Assembly: GCF_025628895.1 (NCBI RefSeq)
Contig: NZ_JAOTJC010000007.1
Span: 310,001 to 374,000, forward strand
DNA: 64,000 bases
Reading direction: 5' to 3'
Origin: Alteromonas salexigens
GTDB taxonomy: Bacteria > Pseudomonadota > Gammaproteobacteria > Enterobacterales > Alteromonadaceae
The notes under the pieces are model-generated. The model did not search any database and had not been told where the DNA came from. It worked only from the letters and a program-made list of their open reading frames with translations. The stretch's first letter is position 1; the number at the start of each line of letters is the position of its first letter. The position numbers and the translations under genes were made by a program. This document shows positions 29,781 to 39,474 of the stretch, in pieces.

Positions 29781-31616
29781 ATGAATATGCCTGTTGTTGA
29801 TACCGCACCTCCCGAACCGTCGCCACCTACGCCCCAGTCTGTGCTGGAGCAGGTCTTCGGCTATGCCACTTTCCGGGATGGTCAGCAGCAGGTGATTGAG
29901 CACCTGTGCGACGGTGGCGATGCACTGGTGCTGCTGCCCACTGGGGGCGGTAAATCATTGTGCTATCAGATCCCGGCGCTGGTTCGTCCGGGGACGGCCA
30001 TTGTGGTGTCGCCGCTTATCTCGCTTATGCAGGATCAGGTGGAACAGTTACAGGCACAGGGCGTCCGCGCCGCGTACCTGAACTCGTCACTGGATATGGA
30101 CGTGCAAATGCAGGTGCAGGATACCCTGCGCGAGGGCGGTTACGACCTGCTTTATGTATCTCCAGAGCGGTTGCTGCAGCATCATTTTCAGGCCCAGTTG
30201 CAGGCGCTGACCGTGTCACTGTTTGCCATTGATGAGGCCCATTGCGTGTCCCACTGGGGCCACGACTTCCGACAAGATTACCGCATGCTGGGGCAGATAA
30301 AGCGACGCTTCCCGGACATTCCGGTGGTCGGCCTGACGGCCACTGCCGATGTGGCCACGCAGGCCGATATTCAGGCCCAGCTGAACCTGCAGTCACCGCT
30401 CATATATAAAGGCAGCTTCGACAGACCCAATATCCGCTATCGGGTGATGTCCAAATATAAAGGGTTTGATCAGGTGGTGGCCTATGTCAAACAACAGGAT
30501 GGCAGCGGCATTATTTACTGTAACAGTCGCGCCAAGGTCGATGACCTGAACGCCAAGTTGTATCGCCAGGGATTCAAAAGCGCAGCCTATCATGCCGGCA
30601 AAGACGCCGATGAACGGGAGTTTGTTCAGCGCCAGTTCCTGAACGACAAAGTGGACGTGGTAGTGGCCACGGTCGCCTTCGGCATGGGGATCAACAAGTC
30701 TAATGTGCGTTTCGTGGTCCATCACGATGTGCCCCGCAGTGTCGAAAGCTACTACCAGGAAACCGGTCGTGCCGGTCGTGACGGGCTCGATGCCGAAGCC
30801 CTGCTGTTGTTTGACGAAAAAGACAGTGCCCGGGTAAAGCAATGGATTGAACAGGGCGAAAACGCCGAGCGTACGGATGTGGAATTACAGAAGTTTGCCG
30901 CCATGGAGTCCTTTGCCGAGGCACAGACCTGTCGCCGTCAGGTGCTGCTGAATTATTTTTCCCAGTTCAGCGACAGCGCCTGCGGTAACTGTGATATCTG
31001 CCTCGATCCGCCCAAAATGGTGGACGGCGTAGTGACCGCCCAGAAGGTGTTGTCCTGCATACTGCGTCTCGAACAACAGGCCGCTACCCAGTACGTCATC
31101 GACGTATTACGGGGCAAGCAACTACGCCGTCTGCAGGAAGCCGGTCACGACCAGCTTAGTACCTACGGCATAGGCAAAGACCAGTCAGACTCATACTGGC
31201 ACAACATCATGAACCAGTTAATTCACCAGGGGCTCATTCGGGTGGATATTACCGCCAACGCTGCGCTCAGACTGACCGAGGCGGCTCGTCCCGTCCTCAA
31301 AGGTGAGGTAGCCCTGAAACTGGCAGTGCCGCGATTGGAATTTAAGCCCGATAAGAAAGCCAGGCATGCACCGGCCAATTATGACCGGACCTTGTTTGTG
31401 CGCCTGAAACACCTGCGCAAAGTGCTGGCGGAAGAGCACGAAGTGCCACCCTATGTGGTCTTCAGTGATGCCACCCTGGTAGATATGGCTGCCAAGCAGC
31501 CCACCAGCACCGCAGCGATGCTGGATATCAGTGGCGTCGGCCAGACCAAGCTGGCCCGTTACGGCGAGGCATTTTTACAGTTAATCGACGATTATCTGAA
31601 CAAAGAATTAGCCTGA
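29781..31616 (+). CDS. recQ: ATP-dependent DNA helicase RecQ
   Basis: RecQ is the SF2 3'-5' helicase of the RecF recombination pathway. The 611-residue protein has motif 0/I with FRDGQQQVI and LPTGGGKSLCYQ, DEAH box IDEAHCVSHWGHDFRQDY, motif VI QETGRAGRDG, the zinc-binding RQC cysteines (CRRQVLLNYF, CGNCDIC) and a C-terminal HRDC domain (LKHLRKVLAEEHEVPPYVVF, then ISGVGQTKLARYG). It is complete. Its stop is six bases from that of the convergent GST gene. Confidence 0.97.
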   Translation: MNMPVVDTAPPEPSPPTPQSVLEQVFGYATFRDGQQQVIEHLCDGGDALVLLPTGGGKSLCYQIPALVRPGTAIVVSPLISLMQDQVEQLQAQGVRAAYLNSSLDMDVQMQVQDTLREGGYDLLYVSPERLLQHHFQAQLQALTVSLFAIDEAHCVSHWGHDFRQDYRMLGQIKRRFPDIPVVGLTATADVATQADIQAQLNLQSPLIYKGSFDRPNIRYRVMSKYKGFDQVVAYVKQQDGSGIIYCNSRAKVDDLNAKLYRQGFKSAAYHAGKDADEREFVQRQFLNDKVDVVVATVAFGMGINKSNVRFVVHHDVPRSVESYYQETGRAGRDGLDAEALLLFDEKDSARVKQWIEQGENAERTDVELQKFAAMESFAEAQTCRRQVLLNYFSQFSDSACGNCDICLDPPKMVDGVVTAQKVLSCILRLEQQAATQYVIDVLRGKQLRRLQEAGHDQLSTYGIGKDQSDSYWHNIMNQLIHQGLIRVDITANAALRLTEAARPVLKGEVALKLAVPRLEFKPDKKARHAPANYDRTLFVRLKHLRKVLAEEHEVPPYVVFSDATLVDMAAKQPTSTAAMLDISGVGQTKLARYGEAFLQLIDDYLNKELA

Positions 31617-31622
31617 GGCGTT

Positions 31623-32291
31623 TCAGGCATAATCGTACTGGCCGCCTTTTTCCAGCGCTCGTTGATAAGCAGGCCGTGCATGGATCCGTTTTACATAGCT
31701 GCTGATAGCCGCCAGGTTATCAGCCCGTCCCGACGCTACCAGTGACTCCAGCGGAAACAGCATTTGCACATCGGCGCCGGTAGGCGCATCGCCGGCAAAC
31801 CAGTCGTGTGCAGCCAGATAGGACTCCACATAACGCAGACTTTTATCCAGATTAGGACGGTAATACGCATCCAGAATGCCATCTATCAGCTTGTTGGCGA
31901 TGGGTTTTACAAAAAATGGTTTGGACGCTTTCGCGCGGGCTTTTTCGAGCACCAGTCTGGCCACCATCGGCGGCATTAAGGAGCCTTCGGCAAAGTGCAG
32001 CCAGAACAGATATTGCTGATAGGCGGCGGCATCCTTAGGCGGCGCAAAATGATCTGTCGCATATTCCCGCACCAGATACTCAATGATAGCGCCCGACTCT
32101 GCCATTGCGCCAGCTGGTGTTGAAAGGACCGGTGAGCGCCCTAACGGGTGTACGGCTTTTAATTCTGCTGGTGCCAGCTTGGTGACAGGATCCCGCTGGT
32201 ACAGTTCCAGCGTATAGTCTGCTCCCAGCTCTTCCAGCAGCCACAGGATACGCTGCGAGCGTGAATTATTTAAATGGTGCAGTGTTAGCAT
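31623..32291 (-). CDS. Glutathione S-transferase family protein
   Basis: A 222-residue GST with an N-terminal thioredoxin-fold domain beginning LTLHHLNNSRSQRILWLLEELG (quoted as LHHLNNSRSQRILW). It has the glutathione-binding PVLSTPAGAMAESGAIIEYL-type strand (SGAIIEYL) near residue 67, and an all-helical C-terminal domain with DAPTGADVQMLFPLE, the GST N-cap box region. The NSRSQ segment places the catalytic Ser/Asn at the usual site of bacterial GSTs. It probably detoxifies electrophiles; the substrate is unknown. Confidence 0.92.
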   Translation of the reverse strand: MLTLHHLNNSRSQRILWLLEELGADYTLELYQRDPVTKLAPAELKAVHPLGRSPVLSTPAGAMAESGAIIEYLVREYATDHFAPPKDAAAYQQYLFWLHFAEGSLMPPMVARLVLEKARAKASKPFFVKPIANKLIDGILDAYYRPNLDKSLRYVESYLAAHDWFAGDAPTGADVQMLFPLESLVASGRADNLAAISSYVKRIHARPAYQRALEKGGQYDYA

Positions 32292-32536
32292 AGTTCTTTC
32301 TGAAAACCCGGTTGCGTTGCTGGCCCCTGCCGACGTGGCCAGTACCAGTAACTAAAAGAAAAGTCGTTGTTATGTGACACCAGAGTGGGTGCCAGTGTTA
32401 TCCATATAATATACAGCGGGCTCACCAGATAAGTTTAGTGAAATTAAGAATTTAATGCACCGTCCTGCCCCCTTCGAAACACTACCTGCTGCCATGGTAT
32501 ACTGAGGCGGTATTTGTTCCAGACAACGGGAGTCAT

Positions 32537-33961
32537 GTGACACTCACTCATCACTACGCCAATACCCTGCCTGACCTGGTTAGTCAGGTGACACCCCAGC
32601 CGCTCACCGGGCTTAACCTGCGACTGGTCAACCGCGCCCATGCCGATGCCCTGGCGCTGCCTGACTACTGGTGGCAGGACGACTGGCTGGTAAAGGCGCT
32701 GCACGACAGTGACTCTGAGCTGGCCAAAGGTGCTGTGGCACAAAAGTACGGTGGCCATCAGTTTGGCCACTGGAATCCGGCGTTGGGTGACGGCCGGGGG
32801 CTGTTACTGGGCGAGGCCGCAGATGCCACCCAGGGGCCCCAGGACTTACACCTGAAAGGGGCCGGCCCCACGCCCTACTCCCGGCATGCCGATGGTCGCG
32901 CAGTGCTGCGCTCTACCCTGCGGGAGTATCTGGGACAGGAAGCTTTGCACCATCTGGGTATTCCTACCTCCCGCAGTCTGTGTCTGCTCACCAGTGCCGA
33001 TACCGTGTACCGGGAACGTCCTGAGCCCGGTGCCATGTTAATTCGCACCGCGCCCAGTCATATTCGTTTCGGACACTTTGAATTTTATTACCACAGCCGT
33101 AACAGTCAGGCGCTGGACGACCTTATTCAGTACACCATCGCGCGTTACTTTCCCGAGTGTCTTGCTGCGCCCAATCCGGTGGCCGCACTGCTCAGTGCCA
33201 TCGTGTTGCGCACTGCCCGCATGGTGGCTCACTGGCAGGCCCATGGCTTCGTGCATGGTGTCATGAACACCGACAATATGTCTGTTCACGGTATTACCTT
33301 CGACTATGGTCCGTATGCGTTTATGGACGCCTTCAGACCGAATGCCGTGTTTAACCACACCGATCACGAAGGCCGCTATGCATTTGATCGGCAGCCAGGC
33401 ATTGCCCTGTGGAACTTAAACGCACTGGCCCATGCATTTTCCGGGCACTGTTCAACCGATGAGTTACGGGACGCCCTGTCACAGTTTGAACCGGTATTCA
33501 TTAATCAGTACCGCCATCAAATGACCGCCAGAATGGGGCTGTCGGACAGCGCCGATGACGTGGAGATTATGCAGGAGTTCATGGCCTTGTTAAGTGCGGA
33601 GCAGCACGATTATACGTTGCGCTTTCGCCAACTGGCTCATGCTGACATTCACCAATCCGGCAGCACCCTGCGGGACAGCTTCGTTGACCGCGTCGCCTTC
33701 GATGCATGGTGGCAGCGCTATCGTGGCGCCCGCGAGCACCAGGCCACAGATGCAGATACATTGCTTGCGAAAAACCCCGCTGTGATCCCCCGCACCCATA
33801 CGCTCAGTGCACTTATTGCGCAGGCCGAACAGGATGACTGGCAACAGGTGGAAGCGTTCATTCAGGCGCTGCAGACACCGTTTGATACGTGCTGGGACGA
33901 ACACGAATTCGCCCGGCCGCCAACAGAAGCTACGCCGGTGTCACTCTCATGCAGCAGTTAA
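32537..33961 (+). CDS. selO: Protein AMPylase SelO (YdiU)
   Basis: SelO is a pseudokinase that transfers AMP from ATP to Ser/Thr/Tyr of redox proteins. The 474-residue protein contains the hallmark KYGGHQFGHWNPALGDGRGLLLGE segment (quoted as YGGHQFGHWNP and LGDGRGLLLGE), LKGAGPTPYSR with the ATP-contact Lys, HGVMNTDNMSVHG and DYGPYAFMD with the metal-binding Asn and Asp. It ends in CSS, as E. coli YdiU does at the position of the selenocysteine in eukaryotic SelO. The start is a GTG at 32537; the ATG two bases earlier is out of frame. The stop overlaps the next gene. Confidence 0.95.
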   Translation: MTLTHHYANTLPDLVSQVTPQPLTGLNLRLVNRAHADALALPDYWWQDDWLVKALHDSDSELAKGAVAQKYGGHQFGHWNPALGDGRGLLLGEAADATQGPQDLHLKGAGPTPYSRHADGRAVLRSTLREYLGQEALHHLGIPTSRSLCLLTSADTVYRERPEPGAMLIRTAPSHIRFGHFEFYYHSRNSQALDDLIQYTIARYFPECLAAPNPVAALLSAIVLRTARMVAHWQAHGFVHGVMNTDNMSVHGITFDYGPYAFMDAFRPNAVFNHTDHEGRYAFDRQPGIALWNLNALAHAFSGHCSTDELRDALSQFEPVFINQYRHQMTARMGLSDSADDVEIMQEFMALLSAEQHDYTLRFRQLAHADIHQSGSTLRDSFVDRVAFDAWWQRYRGAREHQATDADTLLAKNPAVIPRTHTLSALIAQAEQDDWQQVEAFIQALQTPFDTCWDEHEFARPPTEATPVSLSCSS

Positions 33962-34281
33962 CCCTTAGCCGTCTGCAAGAGGCCTTACAGTTCCAGCCAC
34001 CGGTAGTCACTGTGCACGTGCCGCTACCAGAGAGTGCTGCCCAAACACTGCAGTGGACCCGACACTTCGCCCGGCTTACCGGTCTGACAGTGATCAGTGA
34101 GGACTGGGGAGCCGATCGCTATCAGGCGGTGCTCACGGGCACTGAGCTGCGCGTAATGCTGAATATCGAATGGCTGTGTGAGTCCATCTGGCTGGAAGCT
34201 GCCGGTGGCAATGGCAATGACGCAGAGACGCTATGGCGTTGGTGTCAGTCATGGTCGTTACCACCGGATCACGACAGATAA
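33949..34281 (+). CDS. Small protein, DUF3630-like
   Basis: A 110-residue cytoplasmic protein whose ATG lies inside the end of selO (13-base overlap), so translation is probably coupled. It contains ISEDWGADRYQAVLTGTELRVMLNIEWLCESIWLE, quoted in pieces as EDWGADRYQ and LNIEWLCESIWLE. This resembles the DUF3630 family of short marine gammaproteobacterial proteins; that assignment is from memory and not certain. The end is a Trp-rich WRWCQSW. The function is unknown. The upstream extension in the same frame (to 33889) is within selO and is not supported. Confidence 0.65.
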   Translation: MQQLTLSRLQEALQFQPPVVTVHVPLPESAAQTLQWTRHFARLTGLTVISEDWGADRYQAVLTGTELRVMLNIEWLCESIWLEAAGGNGNDAETLWRWCQSWSLPPDHDR

Positions 34282-34361
34282 TTCATTCCCCGTATTTGAC
34301 GGGGCCACCCGGCAACATAAAGTTTGTCAGCTTACATTACAAAAAAAGAAAAGGATGTCTT

Positions 34362-35471
34362 ATGCATGTACCCTCTCTGAGTGCCGCTCTGACCGCACTC
34401 TCGCTCCTGGTGCCGGTACACGGTCAAACGCTGGATTTGCCCTGCGATGACAAAAAAGATCAGGCGCTGCAAACGGCCAGCGAAGAAGAAGTGGCCCGCA
34501 TCACCTCCTTCACGCCTGCCGAAGCCGTCGATCGCGAAAATCCCCGCTATCCCCGCCAGGCCGCCCAGCACGGCCAGGAAGGCTGGGTGCAAATGAGCTA
34601 CGTGATTGATGAAGAAGGCAATGTTCTGGATGCCGTGGTAGAAGATTACGTCGGCAACACACTGTTTAAACGCAGTGCCCTGCGTGCGCTAAAACAATGG
34701 AAGTTCACGCCGGCCATGCAAGACGGAAAGCCCACCCAGCAGTGTCACCAGAAAGTGCAGTTTGATTTTTACATTGACGGCGCGCGCGGCGCCTCCCGGC
34801 AATTTGTGGCTGCGTATAAAGACATTGAAGCGTTAATCCGGACGGACAACCTCGCCGAGGCAGAAAAAGGCTTGCAGACACTTCATGAACGCACTGACAG
34901 TAACCGCTACGAAAATGCGTGGCTGTATTCACTGGACGCCATGCTGGCGAAAAAACTCAATGATGGCCGCCGCGAACTGAAAAGTCTTCGGCGCGCCGTG
35001 GCCAGTGCCCGTAGCCACGACGAAAAGCATGCCACCTTTGATAGTAACTACACCGCGTTTATGTACCAACGCCAGTTTGTGCTACATACCCGGTTCCTGC
35101 AGCTGGCTGACGCGTTAGCAGCGGCCGAAAAATTAGCTGCAATGGAAGGGCAGGCAGACCACCTGGCTGCAATACAGCCTGCCATCGATAAAATTCACGC
35201 CTATATTGCGTCAGCAGACAATATATTCGTGCCGCTTGCGCTGGATGAATCGGGCGTGGAATTTCATGCTCTGTCGCGTAACCAGTTTGCCTTTGCTGAT
35301 ATTCTGGGGCAACTGGATACAGTGGAAGTACGTTGCGAGACCCAGCGCGAAATTTTCACCGTCGCTGAGGCGCATATCTGGACCATCCCTGAAAGCTGGG
35401 GGGCGTGCCGGGTTTTAGTAGCAGGTCAGGCAGGTGCTGCATTTAACCTGGTAGAAGTAGCAGGCAGCTAA
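34362..35471 (+). CDS. TonB C-terminal-domain periplasmic protein
   Basis: A 369-residue protein with a short signal peptide (cleavage near VHG-QTL). Residues about 55-130 form a TonB C-terminal fold: NPRYPRQAAQHGQEGWVQMSYVID (quoted as PRYPRQAAQ and GWVQMSYVID), followed by SALRALKQWKFTPA. The rest is a helical region of TPR/coiled type ending in a small beta-rich domain. It lacks the TonB N-terminal membrane anchor and Pro-rich spacer, and no exbBD genes are near, so it is more likely a structural or protein-interaction protein than an energy transducer. The ATG at 34362 has AAAGGA upstream. Confidence 0.8.
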   Translation: MHVPSLSAALTALSLLVPVHGQTLDLPCDDKKDQALQTASEEEVARITSFTPAEAVDRENPRYPRQAAQHGQEGWVQMSYVIDEEGNVLDAVVEDYVGNTLFKRSALRALKQWKFTPAMQDGKPTQQCHQKVQFDFYIDGARGASRQFVAAYKDIEALIRTDNLAEAEKGLQTLHERTDSNRYENAWLYSLDAMLAKKLNDGRRELKSLRRAVASARSHDEKHATFDSNYTAFMYQRQFVLHTRFLQLADALAAAEKLAAMEGQADHLAAIQPAIDKIHAYIASADNIFVPLALDESGVEFHALSRNQFAFADILGQLDTVEVRCETQREIFTVAEAHIWTIPESWGACRVLVAGQAGAAFNLVEVAGS

Positions 35472-35483
35472 CTGTGACGTGAG

Positions 35484-35505
35484 GCGGGGACGCTGCCCCG
35501 CTTCG
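35484..35505 (+). terminator. Weak hairpin terminator after TonB-domain gene
   Basis: GCGGGG/CCCCGC stem with a six-base loop 13 bases after the stop codon; the following T-run is poor (TTCGG). Confidence 0.4.
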
Positions 35506-35612
35506 GTAGTCGTTTGTCGACCAACCCGTAATCATCTGATTCCACTTATTTTTTTCAATACTCCCTATTATTTCACGCAGTTCCTTCCCAACATTCAACC
35601 GGATAAGCTAGT

Positions 35613-38534
35613 ATGAATCAGACCTGCTTTATCAAGGATGCTGTTATACACCCCATGTCTGTTCCGAGGATAGGTAACCAACACCGCCGGCTGCTTTTCG
35701 TCTTCACTGCTATGTGGGGACTGCTGCTTACCTGTGTCAGCCTGCCCCTCAGCGCCCAGCAAGCCCACCTGGTACTGGATGAACAATTTACCTCCCATGC
35801 CTTTAATATCAGAGCCCAGTGGAAAGTCGTTCCTCAGCAACACGCTTACGATACCGTGATGGCACGGTTCGATGACTGGCCCGATATTCATTATCCGTCA
35901 CCGCTGGCCGACAACGACCGCTTGTGGCTGCGGGCGCGCATTTCAAACATGGGCGACCAGCCCTTGTCCCTGACATTGGTCAGCGACCGGACAGCGCTGG
36001 ATTATGTTCATCTGGTGCTGCTGGACGGGCGCGATCGCATTACTGACTCGTTTAATTACCGGGTAAGCCGCAGCAACAGCCTGCCCAGCCGGCTGCTGCC
36101 CACACTGAAGTTTCCCTTTGTGCTGCAAACCGGACAGAGTAAAACCCTGCTGTTGAGCGTAAAAGACAATGGCTTGGTGGCGCCGCAGGTTACCTTGTGG
36201 GAAAACCACGCGCTGGCAGTGCACGACCGCAATATGGTGTTGTTGTTCGGTGTGGCCATGGGCACTCTCTCCGTGCTGTTGGGGTATTTTCTTATTTCGT
36301 ATTTATACCAGCGCACACCGGCGCGGTTCTGGCTGGCCACAACCTTTGCCATTCTGTTTGTGTTCGCTTTCGTTATACAAGGTGGGCTGGTTCATTGGCC
36401 GGCGCTCAGTAATCAGGTTGAGGCGGCCACGGTGATTTTACTGGCCGCTTTTCTGGCGGCGCAGGTAAGGGTCTGTCATACCCTGTTCCCGCGGATCCCG
36501 TTACCACTGCGGGTACTAACCCTGCTCGCGCCATTAGGGTTAGCCGCTGTGGTGCTTACCCAGTCAGCCTATCAGATGACCCTGGCCATATACCTGGGCA
36601 GCCCATTAATAGGTTTATTAATTATCCTGAGTGCCCTGCTCTTCCGCGACCGCCGCAACCCCACCCAAACCCGTACGTTTTTAATCGCCTGGCTGTTCCT
36701 GTTTGCTGTTTATGCGGTGCAGCTCGACCTGACGGTGAATGTCATGCCCGTCAACGTGCTTATCAGCCTGCAGTGTGTGGTACTGATGATGCTCGCCATG
36801 CTTAGTTTTGCGTTCAGCATTGAGGTAAAAGAAAAGAATTTAAACATTCAGCAACTGTCCGCACGGGAAAAAACCATTACCCAGCTGAACCAGTTCTACG
36901 ACTTATTCCGCAATTCCGCGGAAGGCTTGTATACCTCTACCCTTGACGGAGAACTGCGCAGTATCAATCCGGCCATGTGCGCCCTGTTTGGCTATGAGGA
37001 TGAAGACAGTATGTTGCGGGAAGTGGAAAACACCCGTAACTTTTATGCCTCCAAAGAAGATCGCGATCTGCTGGTGGGCGAAATCCTCGAAAAAGGTGCG
37101 GTGATGGGCCGTGAAATTAAAGGGATCCGGGCGGACGGCAGCGAATTTTGGTTCTCTCTGTCATGTCAGATCCGTAAAGAGGCTGCGGGGACCTTTTTGT
37201 ATGGGTCCATTTTTGATGTGACTGAGCGTAAACAGTCGAGTATCAGCCTGGAATATCTGGCTACCCACGACTCGCTAACCGGCGTATTTAACCGCCGGGA
37301 GTTTGAGAAACGCCTGTATCAGGCACTGGATAGCCATAGCGAGCACGATTGTGTATGTCTGCTGTATCTGGACTTAGACCGCTTTAAGGTTGTTAACGAC
37401 ACCTGTGGCCACAAAGCCGGTGACGCGCTTATCAAGGACGTGGCCACGTTGTTTCAGGACACCGTGGGTAATCAGGGTGATCTGGCGCGACTCGGTGGCG
37501 ACGAGTTTGCTATCCTCGTAACCGCCGCCTCGGAAGACGATGCCTACCTGCTGGGCGTAAAAATACTCAACGCGCTGCAGAGCTACCGCTTTGTATGGGA
37601 AAACCGCATTTTCTCAGTGGGTGTAAGTATTGGCCTGGTGGGCTGTGGCGATGACGGTGCCGGCCCTGAGCAGTACCTCAGTATGGCCGACGCCGCCTGT
37701 TATATTGCCAAAGAGCAGGGGCGCAACCAAATCCACCGCTATTCTAGTGACGACGACAGCCTCAAGCGTTACGAGGCGGAACTGGATTCGCTGGCGGCCA
37801 TTAATGAAGCGCTGGAGCACAGCAAGTTTACCCTGTTCTACCAGCACTGCCGTCCGCTGCATACTCCCCTTGAGGGTGACAATTTTGAAATTTTGCTGCG
37901 CCTTGAAGGGGAAGAAGGTGAGCTCATTCCACCTAACGCATTCTTACCTTCGGCGGAGCGGTATAACCTGATGCCGAAAATTGACCGCTGGGTGGTGGAG
38001 AACAGCTTTCGCTGGCTGGCTGACCACCCCGATATTCTGGCCAGCCTGCAACGCTGCAGCATCAACCTGAGCGGCCAGTCACTGGGCGACCGCGACCTCA
38101 AGCTATTTATACTCAATGCGTTTGAAACCTATAGCATTCCCTACCATAAAATATGTTTTGAGATTACCGAAACGGTAGCCATCATTCGTATGGACGACAC
38201 CAGATCATTTATGCACACCTTCCAGCGTCTGGGTTGCGAATTCTCGCTGGATGACTTTGGCAGCGGGTTTTCATCGTATACTTACCTTAAGCATCTGCCT
38301 GTTAACAGCGTGAAAATTGACGGCAGCTTTATTAAAGACATGCTTAACGACCCGGTTGATGCCGCCATGGTGGCCTCCATTAAAGATGTTGCAAAAGCAC
38401 TGGGCATGAAAACCGTGGGCGAGTTTGTGGAAAATGAAGCTACCATGTCGCAGCTGGGCCGGATGGGGGTCGACTTTGCGCAGGGTTATGGGGTGGCGCG
38501 CCCTGCCCCGCTGAAAGAGTATCAGCCCCTGTAA
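35613..38534 (+). CDS. 7TM-DISM sensor with PAS, GGDEF and EAL domains
   Basis: A 973-residue inner-membrane c-di-GMP protein. After an N-terminal signal/anchor it has a periplasmic 7TMR-DISMED2-like domain (about 50-190), seven membrane helices (about 200-405), a short coiled coil and a PAS domain (about 425-545, FRNSAEGLYTSTLDG). These are followed by a GGDEF domain (motif GGDEF intact, LYLDLDRFKVVND) and an EAL domain. The EAL signature reads EILLR, but the other phosphodiesterase residues are present: NLSGQSL, EITETV, DDFGSGFS, VKIDGSF and VGEFVEN. It may therefore be bifunctional. A second in-frame ATG is at 35655. It is monocistronic, before ribA. Confidence 0.9.
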   Translation: MNQTCFIKDAVIHPMSVPRIGNQHRRLLFVFTAMWGLLLTCVSLPLSAQQAHLVLDEQFTSHAFNIRAQWKVVPQQHAYDTVMARFDDWPDIHYPSPLADNDRLWLRARISNMGDQPLSLTLVSDRTALDYVHLVLLDGRDRITDSFNYRVSRSNSLPSRLLPTLKFPFVLQTGQSKTLLLSVKDNGLVAPQVTLWENHALAVHDRNMVLLFGVAMGTLSVLLGYFLISYLYQRTPARFWLATTFAILFVFAFVIQGGLVHWPALSNQVEAATVILLAAFLAAQVRVCHTLFPRIPLPLRVLTLLAPLGLAAVVLTQSAYQMTLAIYLGSPLIGLLIILSALLFRDRRNPTQTRTFLIAWLFLFAVYAVQLDLTVNVMPVNVLISLQCVVLMMLAMLSFAFSIEVKEKNLNIQQLSAREKTITQLNQFYDLFRNSAEGLYTSTLDGELRSINPAMCALFGYEDEDSMLREVENTRNFYASKEDRDLLVGEILEKGAVMGREIKGIRADGSEFWFSLSCQIRKEAAGTFLYGSIFDVTERKQSSISLEYLATHDSLTGVFNRREFEKRLYQALDSHSEHDCVCLLYLDLDRFKVVNDTCGHKAGDALIKDVATLFQDTVGNQGDLARLGGDEFAILVTAASEDDAYLLGVKILNALQSYRFVWENRIFSVGVSIGLVGCGDDGAGPEQYLSMADAACYIAKEQGRNQIHRYSSDDDSLKRYEAELDSLAAINEALEHSKFTLFYQHCRPLHTPLEGDNFEILLRLEGEEGELIPPNAFLPSAERYNLMPKIDRWVVENSFRWLADHPDILASLQRCSINLSGQSLGDRDLKLFILNAFETYSIPYHKICFEITETVAIIRMDDTRSFMHTFQRLGCEFSLDDFGSGFSSYTYLKHLPVNSVKIDGSFIKDMLNDPVDAAMVASIKDVAKALGMKTVGEFVENEATMSQLGRMGVDFAQGYGVARPAPLKEYQPL

Positions 38535-38718
38535 CTGAGCGTTGCATCGCTAGTGATACGTCAGTGACGGACCGCATGCGGGCATACCACGGTTCAAATA
38601 GGATTCTGCAGCCGCCCTTGCTATAATGCGATAATGTAACATTTATTAGCCAGCCGGCCTTGTAAACAGCAGGAACACCCCAAAGTTAACCGCTCCTGTG
38701 AATGGGTGTAGAAGTGTC

Positions 38719-39333
38719 ATGACCATTAAACAACCTAAATATGAATATGTCAGCTCCGCAAAACTCCCCACCCGTATGGGCGAGTTCAGGATCCACGGCT
38801 TCGTGGAAGCCAGCGGGCAGGAGCACGTTGCGCTCTCTTACGGTGAGTGGCAGGAAAGCGATATTGTCCCTATTCGCATTCACTCGGAATGCCTGACCGG
38901 CGACGCCCTGTTCAGCACCCGTTGCGACTGTGGTTTTCAGCTGGAAAAAGCCTTGGCGAACATTGTCGAGCGCGGCTTTGGTGTGTTGTTATATCTGCGC
39001 CAGGAAGGCCGGGGTATCGGCCTGCTGAATAAAATCCGCGCCTATAACCTTCAGGACAGCGGCATGGACACTGTCGAGGCAAACGAACACTTAGGTTTCG
39101 ACGCCGACCTGCGTAGTTATGACATTTGTAAGCTAATGCTGGATACCCTGAAGGTGGAGCAGGTTGAGCTGATGACCAATAACCCCCGCAAAATGGATGC
39201 GTTGCAGAAGCTGGGCGTGAAGGTGGCGGCCCGTAAACCCATCGACCACGGTATCACCAAAGACAATAAACACTACCTGAAAACCAAGACTGAAAAGCTC
39301 GGTCACGCCTTCGATCCGCACCTGCTGAAATAA
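38719..39333 (+). CDS. ribA: GTP cyclohydrolase II
   Basis: RibA opens GTP, the first committed step of riboflavin synthesis. The 204-residue protein has the zinc-binding cysteines in SECLTGDALFSTRCDCGFQLEKAL (quoted as HSECLTGD and RCDCGFQLEKA), RQEGRGIGLLNK and LMTNNPRKMDALQKLGV. The ATG at 38719 matches the E. coli start; a GTG 21 bases upstream is in frame but not needed. It is monocistronic with a TATAAT -10 candidate near 38621. No FMN riboswitch was recognised upstream. Confidence 0.96.
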   Translation: MTIKQPKYEYVSSAKLPTRMGEFRIHGFVEASGQEHVALSYGEWQESDIVPIRIHSECLTGDALFSTRCDCGFQLEKALANIVERGFGVLLYLRQEGRGIGLLNKIRAYNLQDSGMDTVEANEHLGFDADLRSYDICKLMLDTLKVEQVELMTNNPRKMDALQKLGVKVAARKPIDHGITKDNKHYLKTKTEKLGHAFDPHLLK

Positions 39334-39359
39334 TTAACACAGTAACATTCCTGTACCAG

Positions 39360-39389
39360 GCTGAATCGGCCAGTTGGGTTCGATTCAGC
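39360..39389. repeat. Nine-bp inverted repeat after ribA
   Basis: Perfect arms GCTGAATCG (39360-39368) and CGATTCAGC (39381-39389) with a 12-base loop, between ribA and the DUF3300 gene. The T-run after it is weak, so it may be a poor terminator or an operator-like dyad. Confidence 0.55.
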
Positions 39390-39474
39390 TTAGGTTAATG
39401 CCCCACCGCCTATAACTTGTACAAGCTTTCAAGAAACCGCACCGGCATGTTGCCCACCGGTTTAAGGAGATTGT

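Noticed and set aside
38535-38718. FMN riboswitch before ribA
   Set aside because: The 184-base leader does not show the conserved RFN helices; such riboswitches usually precede ribB or the rib operon.
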